Shown: positions 1 to 8,530 of the stretch, piece after piece
Numbering within the stretch: the stretch's first letter is position 1
How the letters are laid out: each line of letters starts with the position of its first letter
Assembly (NCBI GenBank): GCA_002331335.1
Contig: DCZO01000035.1
Coordinates: forward strand, 269,962 to 298,385
Direction: 5' to 3'
Source of the DNA: Nitrospira sp. UBA2082
GTDB taxonomy: Bacteria; Nitrospirota; Nitrospiria; Nitrospirales; Nitrospiraceae
Length of the DNA stretch: 28,424 nt
The notes under the pieces: generated by a model
Told to the model about the DNA's origin: nothing
Database searches by the model: none
Seen by the model: only the letters and a program-made list of their open reading frames with translations
Program-made: the position numbers and the translations under genes

Positions 1-443
1 GGATGGAGATCGATCTGCGAACCGGGCAAAAACGCCTTGACGCCGATATCTACCATCATGCCGCCTTTGATGCGCGAGACGATCTTGCCTTCGATGCTCT
101 TCTCTTCCTTGTAGAGCTTTTCCAGCTCTTCCCAAATCTTCATCTTGTCGGCTTTCTCTTTGGACAACACGAGATTGCCGTCTGCGTCTTCGCATTCTTC
201 GATGTAGACCTGGAGCCGGTCGCCGACTTTCACGTTTTGCAGTTCTTCGGCCGAGAACTGATCGCTGGGAATCATTCCCTCAGATTTGTAACCGATATCG
301 ACGATGACCTTATCCTTGGTGAGCGCCACCACACGGCCTTCGGTGATCGTGCCCTCTTCCAAATTGCGGAATGTTTCCTCGTACAACGCGGCCAGCGCGT
401 CGCGGTCTAATTGTGCCTCACTACCTTTGGATACCGTACCCAT
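1..443 (-). CDS. rpsA: 30S ribosomal protein S1, N-terminal part (cut by window edge)
   Basis: The reverse strand reads from an ATG at 443 to the window edge without a stop, giving about 147 residues. It starts MGTVSKGSEAQLDRDALAAL and shows two successive S1-type OB-fold segments. The first has an EGTITEGRVVALTKDKVIVD core and DIGYKSEGMIP, typical of the first S1 domain. The second begins around residue 105 with EEKSIEGKIVSRIKGGMMVD. S1 binds mRNA upstream of the start codon on the 30S subunit and helps initiation. The gene lies 57 bp downstream of plsC and cmk, and the order cmk-(plsC)-rpsA is common in bacteria. An AGGA lies about 8 bases before the ATG. The C-terminal repeats are outside the window, so total length is unknown. 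Confidence 0.93.
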   Translation of the reverse strand, partial: MGTVSKGSEAQLDRDALAALYEETFRNLEEGTITEGRVVALTKDKVIVDIGYKSEGMIPSDQFSAEELQNVKVGDRLQVYIEECEDADGNLVLSKEKADKMKIWEELEKLYKEEKSIEGKIVSRIKGGMMVDIGVKAFLPGSQIDLH

Positions 444-500
444 GTGAACATCCTACTCTTCCGACTTTCGTCGGGTGCTGATGATGAAATTGCGCCGGGC

Positions 501-1193
501 TCACTCAGCGTTGCGAGCCTCGGCGATCGGCCCTTCCGGTGATCCTGGTGTCTGACCGTCCTTCTCAAGCGGAGAAGGCACTTGGCCCAACGCTGCGATC
601 CGTTCGATCACCGTTCGGCTGACCTGTTCATAAAACCGCTTCGTCTCTGGCCTCTCCTTACGCTCTCCCGTCTCGAAGGTGATCGGCTCTCCGAAACGCA
701 CCGTCACTTCCCGCCATCGGGGCCACCGGGCACCGGTTGGCAGCACGTCGAAGGTCCCTTTCAGATAGGCGGGAACCACCGGACACCCGGTCTGAGAGAC
801 AATGACGCCAATGCCCGCCTTTGGTGGCCGCAACTGCCCGTCCCGACTGCGCCCGCCTTCCGGAAAGATGACCACCACCTCTCCGGCGCGAATCAAACGG
901 ATAGCCTTTCCAAATGCCTCCCGGTCCAACCGGCCCATCCGCACAGGAATCCACCCCAGCGACTGGAGCACGGCGTTCAAGCCCGGAACGGGAAACAGAT
1001 CGCTACGACCGAGATACCAGGCCCTCCGCTTCATCCCGCAGCCGAGCATCGGGATGTCGAGATAACTCGCATGATTCGCGGCAACCAGGATTCCTCCCGT
1101 GTGAGGAACCTGCCCCTCGACCCGATAGCGGAAACAGAGGGCACCGACCGCCCTCGCCAATACCCACAGAATGCCGTACGCGACCTTCGTCAC
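501..1193 (-). CDS. plsC: 1-acyl-sn-glycerol-3-phosphate acyltransferase
   Basis: The 230-residue product is a PlsC-family lysophosphatidic acid acyltransferase that makes phosphatidic acid at the inner membrane. The HX4D catalytic motif is visible as NHASYLDIP near residue 40. The second conserved block, FPEGGRSRDG near residue 112, binds glycerol phosphate. A hydrophobic N-terminus (AYGILWVLARAVGALCF) probably anchors the protein. The start codon is GTG, overlapping the cmk stop by four bases (GTGA), so the two genes are translationally coupled. The C-terminal 25 residues are low-complexity and probably disordered. Length is normal for the family. The alternative substrate (other lysophospholipids) cannot be excluded from sequence. 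Confidence 0.9.
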   Translation of the reverse strand: MTKVAYGILWVLARAVGALCFRYRVEGQVPHTGGILVAANHASYLDIPMLGCGMKRRAWYLGRSDLFPVPGLNAVLQSLGWIPVRMGRLDREAFGKAIRLIRAGEVVVIFPEGGRSRDGQLRPPKAGIGVIVSQTGCPVVPAYLKGTFDVLPTGARWPRWREVTVRFGEPITFETGERKERPETKRFYEQVSRTVIERIAALGQVPSPLEKDGQTPGSPEGPIAEARNAE

Positions 1194-1849
1194 AACGCGG
1201 CCGACACCGCCGCCATGATCTGCGCGACCACTTGTTCAATATTAAGCGTCGAGGTATCAATGGGCCGTGCGTCGGCGGCGGGAACCAGCGGCGCAACGGA
1301 GCGGTTTCGATCCCGCGTGTCCCGGCCCGACAAATCCTGATAGGTCGTCTCGAGCGCTTCTCGATGGCCGGCAGCCACCAACTCACGATGCCGCCGTTCC
1401 GCCCGCACCGTCGCATCCGCGTCCAGAAAAAACTTGAGCGGCGCGAAGGGAAAGACTTTGGTGCCGATATCGCGCCCTTCCGCAACGACCGATCCACGCT
1501 GCCCGATCTGACGCTGGACCGGAAGCAGCCACTCTCGAACCCTTGGGATGGCGGACACGATGGAGGCTGCGCTCGTCACCTCCGGCGTGCGGAGTTCACC
1601 AGTGATGTCGCGTCCGTCGACCACGACCTGCATGGAGCCATTCTGAAACTGCATGTGGATCGACGTCGTCTCCAAGAGACCCACAACCCGCGCATGATCC
1701 GCCGGCTCCACCTGATTATGCAGCACTTTCCATGCGATGGCCCTATACAGAGCCCCGGTATCCAGATACAGATACCCCAGGCGAGCCGCCAACAATTTCG
1801 CTACGCTGCTCTTTCCGACCCCGGCCGGTCCGTCAATCGCGATAATCAC
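1190..1849 (-). CDS. cmk: cytidylate kinase
   Basis: The 219-residue protein phosphorylates CMP and dCMP with ATP in the cytoplasm. The P-loop GPAGVGKSS is at residues 7-15, followed by LYLDTGALYRAIAW, which is diagnostic of Cmk. The later VVAEGRDIGTKVFP and FLDADATVRAERRH segments match the CMP-binding and lid regions. It starts at a GTG; an ATG slightly upstream is out of frame and closed at once by a stop. A GGAGGG lies about 12 bases upstream, a rather long spacing. Its stop overlaps the plsC start. A strong promoter-like sequence sits just upstream inside the aroA end, so cmk probably heads its own transcript as well as being reached from the aro genes. Confidence 0.95.
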   Translation of the reverse strand: MIIAIDGPAGVGKSSVAKLLAARLGYLYLDTGALYRAIAWKVLHNQVEPADHARVVGLLETTSIHMQFQNGSMQVVVDGRDITGELRTPEVTSAASIVSAIPRVREWLLPVQRQIGQRGSVVAEGRDIGTKVFPFAPLKFFLDADATVRAERRHRELVAAGHREALETTYQDLSGRDTRDRNRSVAPLVPAADARPIDTSTLNIEQVVAQIMAAVSAAL

Positions 1850-1893
1850 GCTCTATCTACGCCCTCCATCTCTCCAGAGAATACGTTGCGGTT

Positions 1894-1921
1894 ATTATAA
1901 TCTTCTCGCCTAGCGCGTCAA
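1894..1921 (-). promoter_or_regulatory. sigma70-type promoter for cmk-plsC-rpsA
   Basis: On the minus strand TTGACG (1921-1916) is followed after exactly 16 bases by a perfect TATAAT (1899-1894). The -35 box is made of the last sense codons of aroA. Transcription would start near 1887, about 38 bases before the cmk GTG. This would let the essential genes cmk, plsC and rpsA be expressed apart from the aromatic amino acid genes. It is a sequence match only; no transcript data are available. Confidence 0.6.
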
Positions 1922-3229
1922 CAATTGGGAAAGCGTCGCCTCGAAATTCGGAAACGACGTATCGATACACCCACTGTCGGCAATCGTCATGCGTCGGTCC
2001 GCCGTAAGCCCGCCGATGGCCAGCGACATGGCCACCCGATGGTCGCCATGGCTTTGGGCAGCGGACACGGCACGCAGGCGGCCGTTTTCTCCCCCTCGCC
2101 CTAATCCCTGAATAACCATGCCGTCAGGCCGTTCGGTGATCTGCGCTCCCATCGCCTGCAATTCTTGGCTCATGGTGGCGATGCGGTCGCTTTCCTTGAC
2201 CCGGAGTTCCTCGGCGCCGGAGATTACGGTATCACCCTCCGCCACCGCCGCGGCCACACAGAGGATGGGAAATTCGTCGATCGTCTGCGGAATGAGATCG
2301 GGACCGATCGTCACGCCCTTGAGAGACGCGGACTTCACCCGGAGATCGGCCACCGGTTCGCCCGCCTCTTCACGTTGGGCCAGGATCTGAATGTCGGCCC
2401 CCATCTTCTTCATCACCTCGATCAAGCCGGTCCTGGTCGGATTGAGCCCAACGTTTCGGATCGTCACATCCGAGCCGGGGATGATCGTCGCACCCACGAG
2501 AAAAAACGCGGCGGCTGAGAAATCGCCGGGAATGACGACGCGACGGCCGGCCCATCCGACCGCCGTCCGCCCATGCAGTACCAAGTCGTTACCGTCTTTG
2601 GTCAACGCAATGCCGAAAAATCGAAACATCCGTTCGGTGTGATCCCGAGAAAGACGCGGCTCTCCGAACCTGGTGACGCCCTCGGCAAACAAGCCGGCCA
2701 GCAGCAGCGAAGATTTGACCTGCGCGCTGGCGACCGGCGAACGGTATTCCATCCCATGCAGTCGTTTTCCGGTGATGGCCAACGGAGCCAGTTCGCCCCC
2801 TTTCCGTCCCGCGATCACGGCCCCCATCTCGCGCAACGGCTTGACCACACGCCCCATCGGACGCCGGCGGATTGATTCGTCTCCGGTGAGGACAGTAAAG
2901 AAATCCTGCCCCGCCAGGACCCCCGCCAGCAAGCGGATGCCCGTCCCGGAATTCCCGCAATCGATCGGCCCATTCGGCTCGCTCAACCCCCAAAACCCTT
3001 TGCCGTGAACGGTCAACCGCTCAGGCATCTCGTCGATCTTGATGCCGAGCGCCCGAAAGGCGCGCATCGTGTTCAGGCAATCTTCCCCGCGGCAATAGTC
3101 GGATACGGTGCTCGTGCCTTCCGCCAGAGCCGTGAGGATGAGGGCGCGATGGGTGACGGACTTGTCGCCGGGAACCGTCATCGTTCCCTTGAGCGGCCGG
3201 CCCGGCGTGATGGTCAATGCCGTCTTCAT
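1910..3229 (-). CDS. aroA: 3-phosphoshikimate 1-carboxyvinyltransferase (EPSP synthase)
   Basis: The 439-residue enzyme transfers the enolpyruvyl group of PEP to shikimate 3-phosphate, the sixth step of the shikimate pathway. Visible family blocks are PGDKSVTHRALILTALAEG near the N-terminus, NSGTGIRLLAGVLAG around residue 93, GDESIRRRPMGRV, and RVKESDRIATM near residue 345, with SHGDHRVAMSLAI near the C-terminus. The combination resembles class II (glyphosate-tolerant type) enzymes in having SGTGIRLL rather than class I NAGTAMR, but assignment to a class from reading alone is tentative. The ATG follows the tyrA stop by four bases, so it belongs to the aromatic operon. Length is normal. Confidence 0.96.
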   Translation of the reverse strand: MKTALTITPGRPLKGTMTVPGDKSVTHRALILTALAEGTSTVSDYCRGEDCLNTMRAFRALGIKIDEMPERLTVHGKGFWGLSEPNGPIDCGNSGTGIRLLAGVLAGQDFFTVLTGDESIRRRPMGRVVKPLREMGAVIAGRKGGELAPLAITGKRLHGMEYRSPVASAQVKSSLLLAGLFAEGVTRFGEPRLSRDHTERMFRFFGIALTKDGNDLVLHGRTAVGWAGRRVVIPGDFSAAAFFLVGATIIPGSDVTIRNVGLNPTRTGLIEVMKKMGADIQILAQREEAGEPVADLRVKSASLKGVTIGPDLIPQTIDEFPILCVAAAVAEGDTVISGAEELRVKESDRIATMSQELQAMGAQITERPDGMVIQGLGRGGENGRLRAVSAAQSHGDHRVAMSLAIGGLTADRRMTIADSGCIDTSFPNFEATLSQLLTR

Positions 3230-3233
3230 ACGG

Positions 3234-4127
3234 TTACAGGGGCACCGAGGGGCGTGTGTTCAACTTCTCGCGTTCGGCTTTGGCCCGCTCAAGCACACGT
3301 TCCATTCCCGCCGCATCGCCGGCCTTGATCAACTGCTTCAATTCTTCCAAGGCCCGTTCGTATCGCTCGATAAACGACACCACATTGTCCCGATTCCATA
3401 GGAAAATATCGCGCCACATTTCCGGCGAGCTGGCAGCGATGCGTGTCGTATCCCGCAACCCACCACCGGAATGGCCGGCCAAATCCAATGCAGGGATCTG
3501 GTGATCGCGCAACTCGGCCAAGGCATTCATGAGCGCGAACGCCGCCACATGGGGCAGGTGGCTGACGGCGCCGAGAATCTGATCGTGAAGATGGGGATCC
3601 ATGGTCAACAGAATCGACTCGGTTGCCTCCCACATCTGCTTAATTTGTTCCAACGCGCGCGGGTCGGTCCTCTTCGTCGGCGTCAGAATGCAGCGCGCTC
3701 CCTTAAACAGTTGATCAGACCCGGCGGCTACGCCGGTTTTTTCTTTCCCGGCGATCGGATGGGCACCGACAAAATGCACGCCGGCTGGCATGGCGGCTTC
3801 CGACCGCTCGACCAACGTCCCCTTGACACTGCCCACATCACTCACGATCGTGCCTGGCCTCAAACGGTGGGCCCAGTTCTTGAGATGGCGTTCGTACGTA
3901 TCGACCGGTGTAGCCAAAATCACCAGATCCGATCCTTGCACCCCGTCTGTGGGATCGGCCACATACCGATCGATCGCGCCCACGGTCACGGCGGTCTTGA
4001 GATTATCCAGGCTTCGGCCGACGCCCACGACAAGATCGGCCAACCCTTTACGCCGGAGGATCATCCCCAGCGATCCGCCGATCAGCCCAACCCCGATGAT
4101 CGCCACTTGCTTAAAATGGACCGCCAT
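3234..4127 (-). CDS. tyrA: prephenate dehydrogenase (or arogenate dehydrogenase)
   Basis: The product (297 residues from the chosen start) oxidatively decarboxylates prephenate or arogenate on the way to tyrosine. It opens with a Rossmann NAD(P) motif, VAIIGVGLIGGSLGMIL. It then shows DLVILATPVDTYERHL, SDVGSVKGTLVE and FVGAHPIAGKEKTGV, the last holding the conserved active-site His-Pro region. No C-terminal ACT domain is present. The open frame extends 13 codons upstream to 4166, but the ATG at 4127 lies just after the aroF stop and directly precedes the Rossmann strand, so I prefer it; the longer start would overlap aroF by 29 bases. Cofactor and substrate preference cannot be read from the sequence. 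Confidence 0.93.
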   Translation of the reverse strand: MAVHFKQVAIIGVGLIGGSLGMILRRKGLADLVVGVGRSLDNLKTAVTVGAIDRYVADPTDGVQGSDLVILATPVDTYERHLKNWAHRLRPGTIVSDVGSVKGTLVERSEAAMPAGVHFVGAHPIAGKEKTGVAAGSDQLFKGARCILTPTKRTDPRALEQIKQMWEATESILLTMDPHLHDQILGAVSHLPHVAAFALMNALAELRDHQIPALDLAGHSGGGLRDTTRIAASSPEMWRDIFLWNRDNVVSFIERYERALEELKQLIKAGDAAGMERVLERAKAEREKLNTRPSVPL

Positions 4128-4137
4128 GGTTCTGTTC

Positions 4138-5151
4138 TTACACCTCTCTTCCCACGGCTTTCGCAATCGCGGCCAAGTCGTGCATCAACGCTTTAAATTT
4201 CGCCGGCACGATCGACTCCTCGCCGTCGCACAACGCGCATTCGGGATTGGAATGAACTTCGATGAGTAGCCCGTCGGCGCCGGCGGCGACCGCCGCCTTC
4301 GACATGGGTTCCACCAAATCCCACTTGCCTGTGGCATGGCTGGGGTCCACGATGACGGGAAGGTGCGACAGTTTTTTCAGCGTTGGAATGGCCGCCAGAT
4401 CGAGCGTGTTGCGATACTGGGTTTCAAACGTCCGGATGCCCCGTTCGCAGAGCATGACGTTACGATTGCCTCGCGACATGATGTACTCCGCGGACAGGAG
4501 AAACTCTTTAATGGTCGCGGAGAGGCCTCGTTTGAGGAGCACCGGCTTGTCATAGGCGCCGACTTCCTTCAGCAGCTCGAAGTTCTGCATGTTCCGTGCG
4601 CCGACCTGGATGATGTCCGCCTTTTCCAGGAAGAGTTCGATGTCTCGGGTGTCCAGGATTTCGCTGACGACGGGCAACCCCGTCTGTTTCCTGGCCTCAA
4701 CCAAATAATCCAGCCCTTCCCGCCCCAACCCCTGGAAAGAGTAGGGCGACGTTCTGGGCTTATAGGCTCCGCCTCGGAGCACCGAAGCTCCGGCGGCTTT
4801 GACCTCATGCGCGATGCCCAGCGTCAATTCGAGCCGCTCAACCGCGCAAGGCCCCGCCATGACGGCCAGCTTCTTATCGCCGATCTTTACCCCGTTCACA
4901 TCGATGATCGTCCCTTCTTTTTGAAACTCCCGGCTCACGAGTTTCCACGGCGCCAGGATCGGCAAGACACTCTCGACACCCGGAAGGGCGTTCAGCGGCT
5001 GGTTGTGCAGGATCCGGTCGTCGCCGATCACCCCGATGATCGTGCGCTCCTGTCCGGTGGAAATCTGCGACTTCAATCCCAGATCCCGCAGGCGGTCGAT
5101 GATATGGTCCACTTGACTTTCGGATGCGTCCGGTTTCAATACGATGATCAT
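4138..5151 (-). CDS. aroF: 3-deoxy-7-phosphoheptulonate (DAHP) synthase, type I-beta with N-terminal regulatory domain
   Basis: The 337-residue enzyme condenses PEP and erythrose 4-phosphate, the committed step of the shikimate pathway. Residues 1-70 (MIIVLKPDASESQVDHIIDR...) form a ferredoxin-like ACT-type domain as in Thermotoga DAHP synthase, a known site of Tyr/Phe feedback control. The TIM barrel follows, with MAGPCAVE, VLRGGAYKPRTSPYSFQG, VGARNMQNF, PVLLKRG and VIVDPSHATGKWDLV, including metal-binding Cys and His residues. The start has a good GAGGG site, 25 bases after hisC. Regulation by end-product binding to the N-terminal domain is inferred from family knowledge. Confidence 0.95.
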   Translation of the reverse strand: MIIVLKPDASESQVDHIIDRLRDLGLKSQISTGQERTIIGVIGDDRILHNQPLNALPGVESVLPILAPWKLVSREFQKEGTIIDVNGVKIGDKKLAVMAGPCAVERLELTLGIAHEVKAAGASVLRGGAYKPRTSPYSFQGLGREGLDYLVEARKQTGLPVVSEILDTRDIELFLEKADIIQVGARNMQNFELLKEVGAYDKPVLLKRGLSATIKEFLLSAEYIMSRGNRNVMLCERGIRTFETQYRNTLDLAAIPTLKKLSHLPVIVDPSHATGKWDLVEPMSKAAVAAGADGLLIEVHSNPECALCDGEESIVPAKFKALMHDLAAIAKAVGREV

Positions 5152-5175
5152 GGTTCCCTCGCAGTTCTGCTCTCC

Positions 5176-6252
5176 TTATTTCAACACGGCCTTGAGCGCA
5201 TGGAGGAACGCGGCGTTCTCCTCCGCCTGTCCGATGGTGACCCTGAGCATGGTCCCTTCGATGTGCCGCACGATAATCCCTTCGCGCAGCAACGACTCGA
5301 ACACCTGTCGCCCGTCCCGCTTGACGTCGAAATAGAGAAAATTCGCCTCGCTCGGAATCGGAGCGAATCCCAGGGTTCTCAGGCCGTGACTGACTTGCTC
5401 CATCCCGGCGGCATTGACGGCCCGGCTCTTGGTGACGTGCTCATCATCGTCCAACGCCGCCAGTGCCGCCCGCTGGGCGAGGCTGTTCGCGTTGAAGGGG
5501 GGCCGCACCCTATTCAGCAGGCCGTTGATTTCCGGCGTGCTGATGCCGTACCCGATCCGCAACCCCGCCAGCCCATAGATTTTTGAAAACGTCCTCAGGA
5601 CGATGGCATTGCGTCCCTGTTTCACGTAGGCAAGCGCATCGGGAAATCGCAGGTCGCGAACATATTCATAATAGGCTTCGTCGAACACCACGATGACATC
5701 CTCCGGTACTGTCGCCATGAGCCGGCTGACCGCCTCGCCCGGCACCATCGTTCCCGTCGGATTGTTGGGGTTGCAGATGAAGAGCAACCTCGTTCGGGGA
5801 GTCACGGCCCGGGCCATCGACTCAAGATCATGCGTCCAATTGACCAATGGGACAATGACCGGCTTGCCGTGCGCGGCCGTCACTTCCATCTTATAGATGA
5901 CAAAGGTGTGATCGGCCATGACGGCTTCGTCGCCGGGAGCCAAAAACGTCCGGGCCAGCAACCCCAGGATCTCATCGGATCCATTGCCCAGGATGACCTG
6001 CTCGCGTGCAACCTTCCAGCGATCAGCGATAGCCTGACGGAGTCGATAGGCACCCCCGTCGGGGTACCGATGCAGCTGGTCGGCCGCGCCCTCCAGGGCG
6101 GCGACAGCCTTGGTGGAAGGACCGAGCGGATTTTCGTTGGAGGCGAGTTTGATCACGCGGCTCAGCTGAAGCTCGCGCTGAAGTTCGTCGATCGGTTTGC
6201 CCGGCACATACGGGCTCAGCGATTGGATGTCTGGATGGACGTGGAGTGCCAT
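5176..6252 (-). CDS. hisC: histidinol-phosphate aminotransferase (probable aromatic aminotransferase)
   Basis: The 358-residue fold-type I PLP enzyme shows the HisC pattern: LASNENPLGPS, LGNGSDEILGLL, FICNPNNPTGTMV, VVFDEAYYEYV, and the PLP-lysine motif RTFSKIYGLAGLRIGYG near residue 220. No other his gene is nearby. It sits three bases after pheA and just before aroF and tyrA, so its likely job here is transamination of phenylpyruvate or 4-hydroxyphenylpyruvate, or of prephenate, as HisC homologues do in Bacillus and Zymomonas. It could serve both histidine and aromatic synthesis if no second hisC exists elsewhere in the genome. Confidence 0.93.
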   Translation of the reverse strand: MALHVHPDIQSLSPYVPGKPIDELQRELQLSRVIKLASNENPLGPSTKAVAALEGAADQLHRYPDGGAYRLRQAIADRWKVAREQVILGNGSDEILGLLARTFLAPGDEAVMADHTFVIYKMEVTAAHGKPVIVPLVNWTHDLESMARAVTPRTRLLFICNPNNPTGTMVPGEAVSRLMATVPEDVIVVFDEAYYEYVRDLRFPDALAYVKQGRNAIVLRTFSKIYGLAGLRIGYGISTPEINGLLNRVRPPFNANSLAQRAALAALDDDEHVTKSRAVNAAGMEQVSHGLRTLGFAPIPSEANFLYFDVKRDGRQVFESLLREGIIVRHIEGTMLRVTIGQAEENAAFLHALKAVLK

Positions 6253-6255
6253 GGC

Positions 6256-7335
6256 CTAGTGATGAGCTGGATAGGAACCGAGAATCTTCATGAACAGACA
6301 CCGTCCCTTCACTTCTTCGATCGCCTTGCTGAGCCGATCTTCCGCGATGTGGCCTTCGACGTCGACAAAGAAGATATATTCCCAGGCTTTCCGCTGCGAG
6401 GGTCTGGATTCAATTTTTGTCATGCTGATCCCATGGGAAGCGAACGGACGGAGCAGGTCGTACAGCGCGCCCACCTTATCCTTGATAGACAGCATCAACG
6501 ACGTCTTGTCCTTCCCCGTTCGCTCCGACGGTTTCTGCGACAGCACGAGAAACCGGGTCATGTTGTTCACATTATCTTCAATGCGGGCCTTGATGACTTT
6601 CAGCCCATACAATTGGCCGGCCAGTTCGGATGCAATCGCAGCCGACGACGGCTCGTCGATGCAGAGCTCGGCCGCCCGCGCTGTGCTGGCAACCTCGACA
6701 GCCGGGACGTGCGGGATGTTGGTTTCCAACCAGTTCCGACATTGCGCGATCGCGTGCGGATGTGAGTAGATCTTCTTCACGTCTTCGATCAGGCCGGACT
6801 TTGACAGGAGATGGTGCGACACTTCCTGCAAGACTTCGCCATAGATCAGCAGGCTGGAATCGATGAACATGTCGAGAGTGTGATTGACGACCCCTTCAGT
6901 GGTATTTTCGATCGGGACAACCCCGAAATTAGCCCGCCCCCGTTCGACCTCGTTGAAGACTTCTTTGATGCTGTGGGCCGGCACATACTGAGCCGATGAG
7001 CCGAACTTCTGCATGCAGGCCATGTGCGTAAAGGTCGCGCGCGGCCCGAGGTACGCGACCTTCTGCGGCCCCTCCAGCGACAGCGACGCCGACATGATTT
7101 CCCGGTAGACCGAGCGGATGGCGTCGGTGGGAAACGGGCCGGTATTGAGTTGCGTCAACCGCTCGATGATGGCGGCCTCCCGTCCCGGGGTGTGGAGGTT
7201 GGCCTCCGCATCCTTGGCCTTCTTAATCTTGCCGATCTCGATGACGCTCTTGGATCGTTCATTGAGTAGGCGGAGGATTTCGTCGTCGATCCGGTCGATT
7301 TCCTGCCGATATTCGAACATGTCTTTAGGCATCAT
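6256..7335 (-). CDS. pheA: bifunctional chorismate mutase / prephenate dehydratase
   Basis: The product (359 residues from the chosen start) converts chorismate to prephenate and then to phenylpyruvate. Residues 1-88 are an AroQ-type chorismate mutase (YRQEIDRIDDEILRLLNERS). The prephenate dehydratase domain follows with VAYLGPRATFTHMA, VVPIENTTEGVVNHTLDM and NMTRFLVLS, carrying the TRF catalytic motif. A C-terminal ACT domain (LSIKDKVGALYDLLRPF, with ESRP) is the phenylalanine-binding allosteric site. A GTG two codons upstream also opens the frame, but GAGG lies 7 bases before the ATG at 7335, which favours that start; ATGs at 7332 and 7320 are also possible. It is the first gene of the aromatic operon. 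Confidence 0.95.
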   Translation of the reverse strand: MMPKDMFEYRQEIDRIDDEILRLLNERSKSVIEIGKIKKAKDAEANLHTPGREAAIIERLTQLNTGPFPTDAIRSVYREIMSASLSLEGPQKVAYLGPRATFTHMACMQKFGSSAQYVPAHSIKEVFNEVERGRANFGVVPIENTTEGVVNHTLDMFIDSSLLIYGEVLQEVSHHLLSKSGLIEDVKKIYSHPHAIAQCRNWLETNIPHVPAVEVASTARAAELCIDEPSSAAIASELAGQLYGLKVIKARIEDNVNNMTRFLVLSQKPSERTGKDKTSLMLSIKDKVGALYDLLRPFASHGISMTKIESRPSQRKAWEYIFFVDVEGHIAEDRLSKAIEEVKGRCLFMKILGSYPAHH

Positions 7336-7412
7336 GCACACGCCTCGGCCTTCCGGCCAGTCGAATGGCTCGGCTTAGGCCCAACCATCCCCTGCAGAGG
7401 GAGAAGAGGGAG

Positions 7413-7442
7413 ATTGTACAGGAATGGTCAAATCTCTTGCAA
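7413..7442 (-). promoter_or_regulatory. possible promoter of the pheA-hisC-aroF-tyrA-aroA operon
   Basis: In the 178-base gap between ruvB and pheA the minus strand has TTGCAA (7442-7437), 18 bases, then TACAAT (7418-7413). This is the best promoter-like pair there. It would leave a leader of about 70 bases before pheA. I see no leader peptide rich in Phe or Tyr codons and no terminator-antiterminator pair, so control by attenuation is not supported. Confidence 0.35.
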
Positions 7443-7513
7443 GGAAGCCGCTGAGGACTCAGAAGAGTGAGACGTGATCACACACAGGATTTCGGCCCTC
7501 TCCCGCTTACCGC

Positions 7514-8518
7514 CTACAGGAGTCTGGCCGACGGCTTCTTGAAGTGCTCAAACGCAAGCTTGGTCACCTGCCGGCCACGGCCGGTTCGATCCAGAAACCC
7601 GGCTTGAATCAGATACGGTTCGTAGACATCTTCGATCGTGCCCTTGTCTTCCTGGACCGCCGCGGCCAGCGAGTCCACGCCGACCGGTCCGCCGTTAAAC
7701 TTTTCGATAATCGTGAGAAGAATCTTTCGGTCCATGTCGTCGAACCCTGCTTCGTCGATGCCCACCCACGTCAGGCCTTCCTGCGCGACTTGCTTGGTAA
7801 TGCGGCCATCGGCCTTGATCTGGGCATAGTCCCGGATCCGCTTGATCAGCCGATTGACGATCCGGGGCGTCCCGCGTGCGCGACGCGCAATCTCCGCTGC
7901 TCCTTCCCGATCGATCTCCACCCCAAGAACTCCGGCCGACCTCGTGACAATGGTTTGGAGTTCCGACGGCGAATAGAATTCCAAGCGGTAGACCAGCCCG
8001 AACCGATCCCGAAGGGGCGACGTCAGCGCGCCGGCCCTGGTCGTCGCGCCCACGAGGGTAAACCGAGGCAGATCGAGTTTGACCGTTTTGGTCGCAGGGC
8101 CTTGGCCGATCATCAAATCCAGCTGATAGTCTTCCATCGCCGGATAGAGCGCCTCTTCGACGGAGGCGGGCAGACGATGAATCTCATCGATGAAGAGGAC
8201 GTCATATTCCTGTAAATTGGTGAGAATCGCCGCCAGATCACCGGCATGGGCGAGTACCAGTCCGGAGGTGGACCGCAGGGCCGCCCCCATTTCTTTGGCG
8301 ATGATATGGGCGATGGTTGTCTTTCCAAGACCAGGCGGGCCATAGAAGATAACGTGGTCGAGCGAATCCCCTCGTTGTTTGGCCGCCTCGATGCAAATCC
8401 GAAGCGACGCTTTCATTTTATCTTGCCCGACATAGTCGTCGAGCGTCTGCGGGCGCAGCACATTCTCGAGCCCCCGCTCGTCGTCCATCACACGGTTTGT
8501 CAATAATCGCTCGGTCAT
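7514..8518 (-). CDS. ruvB: Holliday junction branch migration helicase RuvB
   Basis: The 334-residue AAA+ ATPase drives branch migration of Holliday junctions as hexameric rings around DNA together with RuvA. It shows the N-terminal LRPQTLDDYVGQDKMK, Walker A YGPPGLGKTTIAH, Walker B LFIDEIHRL, sensor 1 LVGATTRAG, the arginine-finger region LTSPLRDRFGLVYRLEFY, and a C-terminal winged helix with DRKILLTIIEKFNGGPVGVD and the RTGRGRQVT signature. Length is standard. It lies 12 bases after the secreted cysteine-repeat gene, which separates it from ruvA; ruvC is not in the window. Confidence 0.97.
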   Translation of the reverse strand: MTERLLTNRVMDDERGLENVLRPQTLDDYVGQDKMKASLRICIEAAKQRGDSLDHVIFYGPPGLGKTTIAHIIAKEMGAALRSTSGLVLAHAGDLAAILTNLQEYDVLFIDEIHRLPASVEEALYPAMEDYQLDLMIGQGPATKTVKLDLPRFTLVGATTRAGALTSPLRDRFGLVYRLEFYSPSELQTIVTRSAGVLGVEIDREGAAEIARRARGTPRIVNRLIKRIRDYAQIKADGRITKQVAQEGLTWVGIDEAGFDDMDRKILLTIIEKFNGGPVGVDSLAAAVQEDKGTIEDVYEPYLIQAGFLDRTGRGRQVTKLAFEHFKKPSARLL

Positions 8519-8530
8519 CCTGGCGTCGGC

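Noticed and set aside
4336..5586. 416-codon plus-strand open frame across aroF and hisC
   Set aside because: It spans the junction of two well-supported minus-strand genes and its translation resembles no protein family; shadow frame.
7336..7513. Attenuator or leader peptide in front of pheA
   Set aside because: No short frame rich in Phe or Tyr codons and no alternative hairpins with a T run could be seen.
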